From Caldifarciminota bacterium (GTDB taxonomy: Bacteria > Hydrothermota > Hydrothermia > S141-80), in assembly GCA_027053375.1 (NCBI GenBank), contig JALUJC010000199.1, forward strand, positions 1,757 to 9,625: 7,869 nt of DNA. Reading direction: 5' to 3'. The notes beneath the pieces were generated by a model. The model was given only the letters and a program-made list of their open reading frames with translations. It had not been told where the DNA came from and did no database searches. Within the stretch, counting starts at the first letter, position 1. Each line of letters begins with the position of its first letter. Below, piece after piece: positions 1 through 5,450 of this stretch. Position numbers and translations under genes: made by a program.

Positions 1-159
1 ATCCCCCACCACAGCTTTCCAGAAAAAAACCTGCAGGAAAAAGGGAAGGGCGATCACCAGAAAACTCAGAAAGAAATTCACCCGATAGGCAGAAAGATCC
101 CGCACCGTCAGGGCAAGGATTTTCCAGCTTGCCCGGAATATGCGCAGGGACCCTTTCAC
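1..159 (-). CDS. ABC-2 family transporter permease, N-terminal part (runs off the window)
   Basis: This is the first 53 codons of an integral membrane permease whose remainder lies beyond base 1. It starts with GTG at 159-157, inside a GTGA overlap with the TGA (158-156) of the upstream ATPase gene, so the two genes are probably translationally coupled. The peptide begins VKGSLRIFRASWKILALTVR, a basic, cytoplasmic-looking N-terminus. It continues with AYRVNFFLSFL and a hydrophobic stretch at about residues 29-48, which fits a first transmembrane helix. The 'YRVNFFL' segment just before the first helix is typical of the ABC-2 permease group (DUF990/PF06182-like), whose ATPase partners resemble the gene immediately upstream. 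Such permeases form the membrane channel of export-type ABC transporters; the substrate cannot be inferred from this fragment. Family assignment rests on 53 residues and gene order. Confidence 0.72.
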   Translation of the reverse strand, partial: MKGSLRIFRASWKILALTVRDLSAYRVNFFLSFLVIALPFFLQVFFWKAVVGD

Positions 160-1139
160 AGGGCGTCTCCTGCTTTCTGAAAAAGGCGCGGCAGAATCAC
201 CTCCAGTCCGGGGTCTTCCTCCCGGACCTCTATCAGTGCGCCCTTATGGACCCAGGCATCTACCTGGGTTTGTACTTTCTCGCGGGGAATCTCGAGGCGA
301 ACGTCCCGGATCTGTCCGTTGACGCGCAACCGTGCACGGAGCACACGCAGGTTCTGGAACGGTCGGAGCAGGTCCATCAGGGCACCATCGTAGAGAATCC
401 GCCCATGGTGGATCAGGATCACACGGGAACACAGCGCTTCCACGTCGGAAAGGATGTGGGTGGTGAGGAGAAAGGTTTTCTGATGGTCCTGGTTATAGGC
501 GCGAAGGAATTCCCGGATGGACTGCTGCGCAAGAATATCCAGGCCAATGGTGGGCTCATCCAGGAAGACAAGGTCGGGATCGTGAATCAGTGCAGCGATC
601 AGTTCCATTTTCATCCGCTCTCCCAGAGAAAGATTGCGCAGGGGCACATCCAGCAGGTCTTTCACCCGAAGACGTTCGGCCAGTTCATCCCGTCGCTGGC
701 GAAAGGTGCTGTCGGGGATGGCGTAAATTTCTTTGAGGAGCGCGAGGCTGTCCCGTGGAGGAAGGTCCCACCAGAGCTGTTTCCGGCTGCCCATCACGAA
801 CCCGATGCGGTGCAAGAATGCTGGATCACGTTTCCAGGGCGTGTGTCCCAGGACCTGGACGGTGCCGGATGTGGGATGGAGCACGCCACTCAGGATTTTC
901 AGGGTGGTGGTTTTCCCTGCGCCGTTGAGTCCGATATAGCCGACGAACTCCCCTTTGTGGATGGTGAAAGAGATTCCCTGCAGGGCCGGGACCTCTTCCC
1001 ACGATGGGGCAAACAGATCTTTCCAGAACCCCCGGCTTTTGCGGCGTCGGTAGATTTTGACCAGGTTCTCTGCCCGGATGACCGGGTCAGATGAGCCGAT
1101 CAAGGACCCTTCTGGGGGAGGACTGTCGCTGTTGTTCAT
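156..1139 (-). CDS. ABC-2-type transporter ATP-binding protein
   Basis: This is the cytoplasmic ATPase subunit of an ABC-2 exporter, 327 aa from the ATG at 1139. Visible motifs are Walker A GLNGAGKTT (residues 70-78), a Q-loop region with SRKQLWWDLPP (118-128), signature LSLGE (170-174), Walker B VFLDEP (191-196) and H-loop His228. About 90 further residues follow the nucleotide-binding domain, as in NatA/CcmA-like subunits that pair with six-helix permeases. The 'QLWWDLP' segment is common in ATPases paired with DUF990-type permeases, matching the next gene. The ATG at 1139 gives a 53-nt overlap with the upstream SPASM frame. An ATG at 1154 and a TTG at 1103 (preceded by AAGGG) are alternative starts. 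The gene is intact and about 57% GC by sample counts, unlike the AT-rich block upstream. The substrate is unknown; adjacency to a peptide-maturase fragment suggests export of, or resistance to, a modified peptide (inference). Confidence 0.9.
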   Translation of the reverse strand: MNNSDSPPPEGSLIGSSDPVIRAENLVKIYRRRKSRGFWKDLFAPSWEEVPALQGISFTIHKGEFVGYIGLNGAGKTTTLKILSGVLHPTSGTVQVLGHTPWKRDPAFLHRIGFVMGSRKQLWWDLPPRDSLALLKEIYAIPDSTFRQRRDELAERLRVKDLLDVPLRNLSLGERMKMELIAALIHDPDLVFLDEPTIGLDILAQQSIREFLRAYNQDHQKTFLLTTHILSDVEALCSRVILIHHGRILYDGALMDLLRPFQNLRVLRARLRVNGQIRDVRLEIPREKVQTQVDAWVHKGALIEVREEDPGLEVILPRLFQKAGDAL

Positions 1140-1767
1140 AAATTTCCAGGGCATCCGGGAATATATGGTCAAAATAGGGTTTGATACACCAGATTCCGTG
1201 GGGAAATGGCGTCTCGGGATGCTCAATCATCGCCTGTTGAGGACATCCACCCGTACACATTGGAAGATAAACACAGGAAGCGCATTCTGGATTTTTCCAT
1301 GGCTCGGCCATGTCCAGCTGCGCCACCCTGCGATAGACCACTTCAACAGGCTCCCTGACGGTTCCCACCCATGCGTCCGATGTTCCGGTGAGGGTGACAC
1401 ACTTATACAGGTTCCCGTACGTATCAACAATCAGCGTGTTTGCGGTTTTCAGGGAGCACAGCCCACCACTGAACAGTTCGGGAACGCGGAATCCCCGGTT
1501 CATTGCTTCCCGAAAAGCCCGGATGCGCACCTTTGCATAAGTCTCCAGGGATAAGGGTTTGTGGGTTTCAAAGTAGGGCAAAGACCGATAGTCCGGCCCA
1601 TACCGTACGGCTGCGAAATAGATCATAAGGTTCTTTTCGCGGTTCAACCCTTGCTGCTCGAGGATTTCAAGCAGTTCCGTGACGGCGTTCATGTTATGGC
1701 TATCCATGTTGACGGACAACACGACGGAACCACCTGCCTGAAGCACTCCGCGTATGGTAGATGCCAT
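1087..1767 (-). CDS. SPASM-domain C-terminal fragment of a radical SAM peptide maturase (5'-truncated)
   Basis: This 226-aa frame corresponds to the C-terminal part of a radical SAM/SPASM enzyme of the RiPP- or sactipeptide-maturase type. The SPASM cysteines are all present: C104 and C123, then C162-x2-C165-x5-C171-x3-C175, then C194, enough for two auxiliary Fe-S clusters. Residues 3-55 (TIRGVLQAGGSVVLSVNMDS and on to MIYFAAV) resemble the later strands of the radical SAM barrel. The N-terminal portion, including the CxxxCxxC motif that binds the SAM-cleaving cluster, is absent. Upstream there is only a 9-nt gap to the TGA of the ABC exporter, so no room remains for the missing part. The ATG at 1767 lacks a convincing Shine-Dalgarno, and translation could depend on re-initiation after the exporter. 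SAM-radical chemistry is very unlikely, so the frame is probably a remnant, although it has no internal stops. GC is about 50% by sample counts. Confidence is for family identity and truncation. Confidence 0.82.
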   Translation of the reverse strand: MASTIRGVLQAGGSVVLSVNMDSHNMNAVTELLEILEQQGLNREKNLMIYFAAVRYGPDYRSLPYFETHKPLSLETYAKVRIRAFREAMNRGFRVPELFSGGLCSLKTANTLIVDTYGNLYKCVTLTGTSDAWVGTVREPVEVVYRRVAQLDMAEPWKNPECASCVYLPMCTGGCPQQAMIEHPETPFPHGIWCIKPYFDHIFPDALEIYEQQRQSSPRRVLDRLI

Positions 1768-1776
1768 GTATCTTGA

Positions 1777-3312
1777 TCACTTATACGCGAAATTTATTTT
1801 TTCTACGGGTACGACCCGATCTACAATGGTTCGCCATATGTTCTCCTGATGGGACACGATTAACAGGGTTTTGCCTGCTGTATATTGTGCCACCAATTGT
1901 GGGATTTCCTGACGCATTTCTGAATCAAGGTTTGACAATGGCTCATCTAAAAGAATACATGATGCATCGGAAAAAAGGATGATACTTAATGCGACACGAA
2001 TCTTTTCCCCCATTGATAAGTTATAGGGATAACGATGGAGAAGATGGGACACACCTGTAAGATGAGCAACCGATGCAGGAATCAATTCTTTGATCTGAAG
2101 GGGAGGAAGGTTCACGGGCTGGATAAGGGCAACGGTTTGTTCAGGGCGGCAAACTTCGCCTCTAGATAAGAGGATATTACCCGTAATTACATGGATAAGT
2201 GTGGTTTTTCCTGAGCCATTGGGCCCAACAACAAGAACCTTTTCCCCTTGTTTCACCGAAAACTCGGGCACGTTAAGGATGCATTTTTCTTTGACACGGA
2301 CACACACATCGCGAAGGTGAATTCCTCCTGAAGGACATATGGAGATTGTATGTTGGTTATGTGTTGGGAATGTGTCAACCAGTTCCAGCAATTTTTGCTC
2401 AATGCCTTTTAGTCTATGATATTCAGACATCTGGGATATCATGGAAACAACACTTTGTACAGATCTCCAGAAAGCATTAACAAAAGCGAGATATCCTCCG
2501 AACGTGATTTCGCCTTTAAATACAAAAAATGCTCCAACGGTCATTGAAAACACGTCTGATAGTCCCATCGTCATGTTGTTTACAGAATGCTGTGTTTCTA
2601 TATGGCGATGTATTTGAAAAACACGACGCAGGTAAATTCGCAAAGTTCGTTGCAAAAGCGCAAGTGCTTTATGCATAATGAATGGAAATATTTGTAGCCA
2701 ATGGATGGATTCAATGCTGTTACTAAGGACTTTGATCCATTCTGCTTCAGCTTCTCGCTCCAGAGCAGTAAGGGACTGAATTCGACGACCAACACGACGG
2801 CCATATATCACCAGCGCCGGTGTAACAAAAAGAAGTATTAAAGAAGCTTTCCAGGAAATGTAAAACATAACAATTCCAAATGCTATGGAGGATGTGAACT
2901 GTGTCGTGGTCTGTGAAAGAAACTGGAAAACCGTTGATACGGCTTCCTGAACATCACGATGTATTCTTGAAACCACATATCCCTGCCCAAGTTGTCTTAT
3001 TCGTAATAGATCTGCCTGGAAAATCCATTTCAATTCCTGTAATTCAAGTGTTTCAATAATGTGAATTTCTTCGCGTTTTCTCCATAGTGACATAAGCAGA
3101 TGCCCAATATTTACTATGATGGTCAGGGAAAGGTACCCGAGCACCAGAAATCCAAATCTTTTTAAACTGCGGTTTCCCAGCGCTTCATCAAAAATCCACT
3201 TAATTAGTAGGGGATGAAAAAACGCTTCTAATCCATACAGGATGTTCAATCCAAGGAGGAAAAGCAAGACATTAAATTTTCGTCGTTTTAATACGTTAAA
3301 AATCGAAATCAC
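1777..3312 (-). CDS. ABC exporter with fused transmembrane and ATPase domains, linked to a lanthipeptide-type locus
   Basis: This 511-aa half-transporter would act as a dimer in the cytoplasmic membrane. The transmembrane domain covers roughly residues 1-310, with hydrophobic helices near 14-37, 53-73, 137-170 and 248-282. The nucleotide-binding domain follows with Walker A GPNGSGKTT (363-371), a variant signature LSMGE (432-436) in place of LSGGQ, Walker B CILLDEP (452-458) and H-loop His488. There is no N-terminal C39 peptidase domain, so unlike LanT/PCAT proteins it would not cleave a leader peptide itself. It starts with GTG at 3312-3310, in a GTGA overlap with the LanC-like gene's TGA. 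GAGGG at 3326-3322, 9 nt upstream, serves as ribosome binding site. Coupling to a LanC-domain gene suggests export of, or immunity to, a lanthipeptide (inference). The frame is intact, AT-rich (about 35-43% GC in sampled lines), and may still be functional. Its TGA is in frame with the following SPASM fragment. Confidence 0.9.
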   Translation of the reverse strand: MISIFNVLKRRKFNVLLFLLGLNILYGLEAFFHPLLIKWIFDEALGNRSLKRFGFLVLGYLSLTIIVNIGHLLMSLWRKREEIHIIETLELQELKWIFQADLLRIRQLGQGYVVSRIHRDVQEAVSTVFQFLSQTTTQFTSSIAFGIVMFYISWKASLILLFVTPALVIYGRRVGRRIQSLTALEREAEAEWIKVLSNSIESIHWLQIFPFIMHKALALLQRTLRIYLRRVFQIHRHIETQHSVNNMTMGLSDVFSMTVGAFFVFKGEITFGGYLAFVNAFWRSVQSVVSMISQMSEYHRLKGIEQKLLELVDTFPTHNQHTISICPSGGIHLRDVCVRVKEKCILNVPEFSVKQGEKVLVVGPNGSGKTTLIHVITGNILLSRGEVCRPEQTVALIQPVNLPPLQIKELIPASVAHLTGVSHLLHRYPYNLSMGEKIRVALSIILFSDASCILLDEPLSNLDSEMRQEIPQLVAQYTAGKTLLIVSHQENIWRTIVDRVVPVEKINFAYK

Positions 3313-4136
3313 GATATAAAACCCTCATCAAAAAGCCATGAATCCTGAAAGAAAAGAGGTTTTCCCGTCCCTGAAATCCTTGACAGTACGTAAAGTATTC
3401 CGGAAGAACCTGTTGCAAAATCCAGGGATACACGCCACAAACCCAGTCCACTTGTTGCTTTTCCATGGATATTTTCTTTGCCGGAGAGAATTTTTGAATC
3501 AGGACGAAAAACATGTATGTCAAAAAGCCCCTGGATTAAATTATTCACAATACTTTGATATCTGGACTGTCCAGTAAACCGGAAGAGGTCAAATACGGTT
3601 TCAATGATTCCAGATACGCCCCATAGATATCCCCCGAGTACAGAATATTTTCGAAAAAGATCTGATTCAACAAATTTTATATATTGCATCACATCGTTTT
3701 GTTTTGTAAACTTCCAGAATCGTAATGCACTGCTTATAAATCCTGACGTCCCTATTTCCAGATAGGGTTCGGCGGTACCTAATTCATCGCGAAAACCAAA
3801 CAATTGAAGTTCTGGGTGAATTTCCTGAATACAGGAAACATCAAGGTCTAACCACCGTTTGGCACACTGTTTAAAGCGATGATCCTGACTTATTTTGCCA
3901 AGCAACAGAAGATAATATGCGATTCCAGATGCACCATAACCGAATCCAGGGTTGGCTTGATTGATATATTTTTCTTGATCAGGGATTTTTTTGCACAGCA
4001 ATCGTCCAATTTTAATCGCGTGATCTAACCATCGTTGATTCTCTGTTTTCTTGTATAGCGATAAGATGGGCAAAAGCATCCCCGCTATGCCCCAGTATAC
4101 ACACATTTCCTCAAGATCTGCCGTTTCAGTCGACAT
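3309..4136 (-). CDS. LanC-like cyclase domain: C-terminal remnant of a lanthipeptide synthetase
   Basis: The frame encodes the cyclase domain that adds cysteine thiols to dehydrated residues in lanthipeptide synthetases. From the ATG at 4136 it is 275 aa. The alpha-toroid repeats show as glycine motifs: WGIAG (15-19), GYGASG (66-71), EIGTSGF (128-134), LWGVSG (171-176) and DFATGSSG (239-246). The Cys...Cys-His-Gly zinc ligands of NisC/LanM-type cyclases are not present. That fits class III (LanKC) synthetases, whose cyclase domain lacks zinc. Homologous-looking sequence continues upstream to about 4212 (PTKVSDLDIAEDLLHKS) with no start codon, then stops where the DUF2089 gene ends. The lyase and kinase domains of a LanKC (usually more than 800 aa) are therefore missing. 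The ATG has no good Shine-Dalgarno, since AGGG lies too close to it. The product is most likely a remnant or carrier frame for the exporter. A stand-alone LanC-like protein is possible but less likely. Confidence 0.75.
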   Translation of the reverse strand: MSTETADLEEMCVYWGIAGMLLPILSLYKKTENQRWLDHAIKIGRLLCKKIPDQEKYINQANPGFGYGASGIAYYLLLLGKISQDHRFKQCAKRWLDLDVSCIQEIHPELQLFGFRDELGTAEPYLEIGTSGFISSALRFWKFTKQNDVMQYIKFVESDLFRKYSVLGGYLWGVSGIIETVFDLFRFTGQSRYQSIVNNLIQGLFDIHVFRPDSKILSGKENIHGKATSGLGLWRVSLDFATGSSGILYVLSRISGTGKPLFFQDSWLFDEGFIS

Positions 4137-4215
4137 CACCCTGTGATATAAATTGTGATTTATTGATTTATGAAGTAGATCCTCCGCGATATCAAGATCT
4201 GAGACCTTTGTGGGT

Positions 4216-4614
4216 TCACGGGTGGCGTTCTTTCCTGCCCAGCCGGTGCAGCGCCTCGTCCACGCTGATCTCTCCTCGCTCCAGTGCTTCAAGAACCTCC
4301 TGGGGAGACAGAAAGGATGTTCCTTCCGGCATCTCCTCTTCCCCGGTAACCTCCAGCCCCAGAGTTTCCAGGAGTTCCCTGTATCGTGCGCGCACGGTGG
4401 GATAGGACACCCCCATCTCGCGGGCCAGGCGCGAAAGGTTGCCCCAGTGCTGGAGAAAACGGAGCAGGAAGCGCAGTTCCGCGGTGGACAACCGGTGAAA
4501 GGGCAGCAGGTCAAAGCGTCCTTCAATCCGGGTGCGGCAATCCGTGCAGCGCAGGGCTTCCACCTGAAGGTCGCCGCCACAAAAGGGACAGGTGCCGGGC
4601 GCGTGCATGGTCAT
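4216..4614 (-). CDS. DUF2089 family protein: zinc ribbon plus HTH plus SHOCT-like tail
   Basis: A 132-aa probable transcriptional regulator. A treble-clef or zinc-ribbon motif occupies the N-terminus: C9-x2-C12 and C23-x2-C26. A helix-turn-helix-like segment follows at about residues 57-84 (NLSRLAREMGVSYPTVRARY), as in DUF2089 proteins. The C-terminal helix pair (about 104-126, EVLEALERGEISVDEALHRL) repeats the same motif that opens the preceding gene's product. The ATG at 4614 overlaps the preceding TGA as ATGA, so it is translationally coupled, and no separate Shine-Dalgarno is visible. A second in-frame ATG lies two codons downstream. Family knowledge and motifs suggest a small cytoplasmic DNA-binding regulator, possibly of its own operon; the target is unknown. 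The C-terminus looks complete (GRKERHP). Composition is GC-rich, about 60-65%. The compositional break to the LanC remnant comes immediately after its stop codon. Confidence 0.85.
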   Translation of the reverse strand: MTMHAPGTCPFCGGDLQVEALRCTDCRTRIEGRFDLLPFHRLSTAELRFLLRFLQHWGNLSRLAREMGVSYPTVRARYRELLETLGLEVTGEEEMPEGTSFLSPQEVLEALERGEISVDEALHRLGRKERHP

Positions 4615-5015
4615 TCAATCCGGATGTTCACGCGGGCTTCCTCCGAATCCACCCGTATCAGCTCGCCCATTTCCCGGGCTTCCTGAACCAGATGGTCAAA
4701 GTCCAGTTCGTTCAGCGCCTCAAAGGCACGTTCCACCTGAGCCCTCACCTCTGGATCCTGCACATTCCTGGTGGCCAGCGCTTTGAAACTGACCCCGGCT
4801 TTCAAAGCCCACTGGATGAGGCTGAGGGGAAGACGAACCACCACATGCTCGTCGTCTTCCAGATCATGCACCTCAATCAGAAGGGATCGCCCTTTCTTTG
4901 TGGATCCCACCGGTCGGGATTCGGTGTTGTCCAGCGCCTCAAGAAGTTTAACCCCCTCCTCCGGAGAGATTTTCCCCCGGGCCACCATTTCCAGGATTTT
5001 TCGTTTTTCTTCCAT
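4611..5015 (-). CDS. SHOCT-like domain protein (partner of the DUF2089 regulator)
   Basis: A 134-aa protein starting at ATG 5015, preceded by a strong AGGAGG (5028-5023) with a 7-nt spacer. Residues 1-28 (MEEKRKILEMVARGKISPEE onward to LLEAL) are the short helical SHOCT-like motif seen at the N-terminus of YvlB-type proteins. A beta-rich segment follows (SLLIEVHDLEDDEHVVVRLP, 44-63), then an amphipathic or helical part (SLIQWALKAG), and a C-terminal strand (EARVNIRIE). No signal peptide or membrane helix is present from this start. The family often sits beside DUF2089 genes. The product is presumably cytoplasmic and may interact with the DUF2089 protein through the shared motif; that role is inference. 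Its TGA overlaps the next ATG by 4 nt. The reading frame stays open upstream to 5369, so a 252-aa version is formally possible, but the ribosome binding site and usual family length favour 5015. Confidence 0.8.
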   Translation of the reverse strand: MEEKRKILEMVARGKISPEEGVKLLEALDNTESRPVGSTKKGRSLLIEVHDLEDDEHVVVRLPLSLIQWALKAGVSFKALATRNVQDPEVRAQVERAFEALNELDFDHLVQEAREMGELIRVDSEEARVNIRIE

Positions 5016-5369
5016 GGAGGTTCCTCCTGTTTCTTGCAAAGCATCCGGGATCTTTGTACGTCCAAAATGAATGCGGGTTTCCGGGGTCCACACCATCAGC
5101 GCGGCATGTCCCCGGAGGATCTCCCCCACCAGGGTTTCCAGGGGGAAGTCCTTCATCATCCGGCCGATCTCAGACCAGCCCAGAAACGCCGGGCTACGGC
5201 GGGTGCGTTTATGCTTGCATCTCCTCACCCTCGGTCCCGCGAGCCATCCCGACCACGCCAGGAGCGTTCCCACGACGCGGACCACCTCGCCCCCCACCCA
5301 CACGGCCCATGCGAGGAGCGGGGACGGCACCCGCACCGCCCGTTTTGTGGAGAATTGTAATCCAACCAT
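5016..5369 (-). other. Long 5' leader or N-terminal extension of the SHOCT gene
   Basis: These 354 nt carry no separately recognised gene. On the minus strand they are a continuous open frame, in phase with the SHOCT gene, from an ATG at 5369. The frame would encode a hydrophobic stretch (LLAWAVWVGGEVVRVVGTLL) followed by a basic cluster (RVRRCKHKRTRR) and then FPLETLVGEILRGHAALMVW. Other in-frame ATGs lie at 5159 and 5156. The ATG at 5369 falls close to the expected start point of the outer promoter, so that transcript would be nearly leaderless, while the inner promoter would start downstream of it. The block 5221-5340 is about 76% GC. I recognise no riboswitch or known RNA here. It may be a structured untranslated leader, a small membrane protein, or an extension of the SHOCT protein. 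Confidence 0.4.
5023..5028 (-). promoter_or_regulatory. Shine-Dalgarno deciding the SHOCT gene start
   Basis: AGGAGG on the minus strand lies 7 nt before the ATG at 5015. It sits inside an open frame that extends upstream to 5369, so it is the main evidence that translation starts at 5015 rather than further up. Confidence 0.75.
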
Positions 5370-5382
5370 GACAAAATGTTAA
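5354..5382 (-). promoter_or_regulatory. Inner sigma70-like promoter (P2), overlapping P1
   Basis: On the minus strand, -35 TTAACA (5382-5377, 5 of 6) and -10 TACAAT (5359-5354, 5 of 6) are separated by 17 nt. Its -35 box overlaps the -10 box of P1. The expected start point is about 5347, giving a leader of roughly 330 nt before the ATG at 5015. Confidence 0.6.
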
Positions 5383-5404
5383 GGGTGGATTTATAAAATG
5401 TCAA
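5373..5404. repeat. Direct repeat AAAATGTYAA spaced 22 nt apart
   Basis: Plus-strand AAAATGTTAA (5373-5382) and AAAATGTCAA (5395-5404) differ at one base, with start points 22 nt apart, about two helical turns. Each copy contains the -35 box of one of the two overlapping promoters. They could be a tandem operator or simply the duplicated promoter element. Confidence 0.5.
5376..5404 (-). promoter_or_regulatory. Outer sigma70-like promoter (P1) of the SHOCT-DUF2089 operon
   Basis: On the minus strand, a perfect -35 TTGACA (5404-5399) and a -10 TAACAT (5381-5376, 4 of 6 consensus) are separated by 17 nt. The expected start point is about 5368-5370. It lies just after the permease stop codon and points into the operon. 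Confidence 0.65.
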
Positions 5405-5450
5405 CCCTGACGATGGCCGGGAGAAGGTTCCTGTGGGGATACGTGAAGAT

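Larger units (their letters stand above)
1777..4212. other. AT-rich foreign-looking island (truncated LanC domain plus ABC exporter)
   Basis: Hand-counted 60-base lines inside the block give about 32-43% GC, for example 32% at 3241-3300, 33% at 3961-4020 and 43% at 2041-2100. Flanking lines give 65% at 4201-4260, 62% at 841-900 and 48-50% in the SPASM fragment. The right edge is abrupt: 32% GC at 4141-4200 against 65% in the next line, exactly where the DUF2089 frame ends. The left edge falls in the 9 nt between the exporter stop and the SPASM fragment. Both edges coincide with gene truncations. No transposase, integrase or tRNA is visible at either edge. An 8-bp inverted match (1770-1777 and 4191-4198) is the only edge symmetry seen and may be chance. 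Confidence 0.7.

Noticed and set aside
129..1094. Long plus-strand open frame opposite the ABC-2 ATPase
   Set aside because: It is antisense to a gene with all ABC motifs, its product has no recognisable domain, and it has no convincing ribosome binding site.
4111..4201. Ten-base direct repeat TCAAGATCTG at 4111-4120 and 4192-4201
   Set aside because: The copies are 27 codons apart in the same frame and both encode a D-L-D/E-type turn in the LanC-like frame, so similar codon choice explains them. No third copy was noticed.
4216..4580. Extension of the LanC-like frame upstream through the DUF2089 gene to an ATG at 4580 (423 aa)
   Set aside because: The upstream 120 residues are Cys/Arg/Pro-rich and are an out-of-frame reading of the well-supported DUF2089 gene. 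Family similarity to LanC begins only after about 4212.
4386..5360. Long plus-strand open frame opposite the DUF2089 and SHOCT genes
   Set aside because: Low-complexity Pro/Arg/His-rich product, antisense to two supported genes; typical of GC-rich coding shadows.
5016..5369. Lanthipeptide precursor gene in the operon leader
   Set aside because: The open frame has no leader-core layout, no Ser/Thr/Cys-rich C-terminus and no stop before the SHOCT gene; it is also GC-rich like the host sequence, not like the lanthipeptide block.
5405..5450. Terminator after the permease gene
   Set aside because: No GC-rich stem followed by a T-run is visible on the minus strand. Read-through from the permease into the SHOCT operon cannot be excluded.
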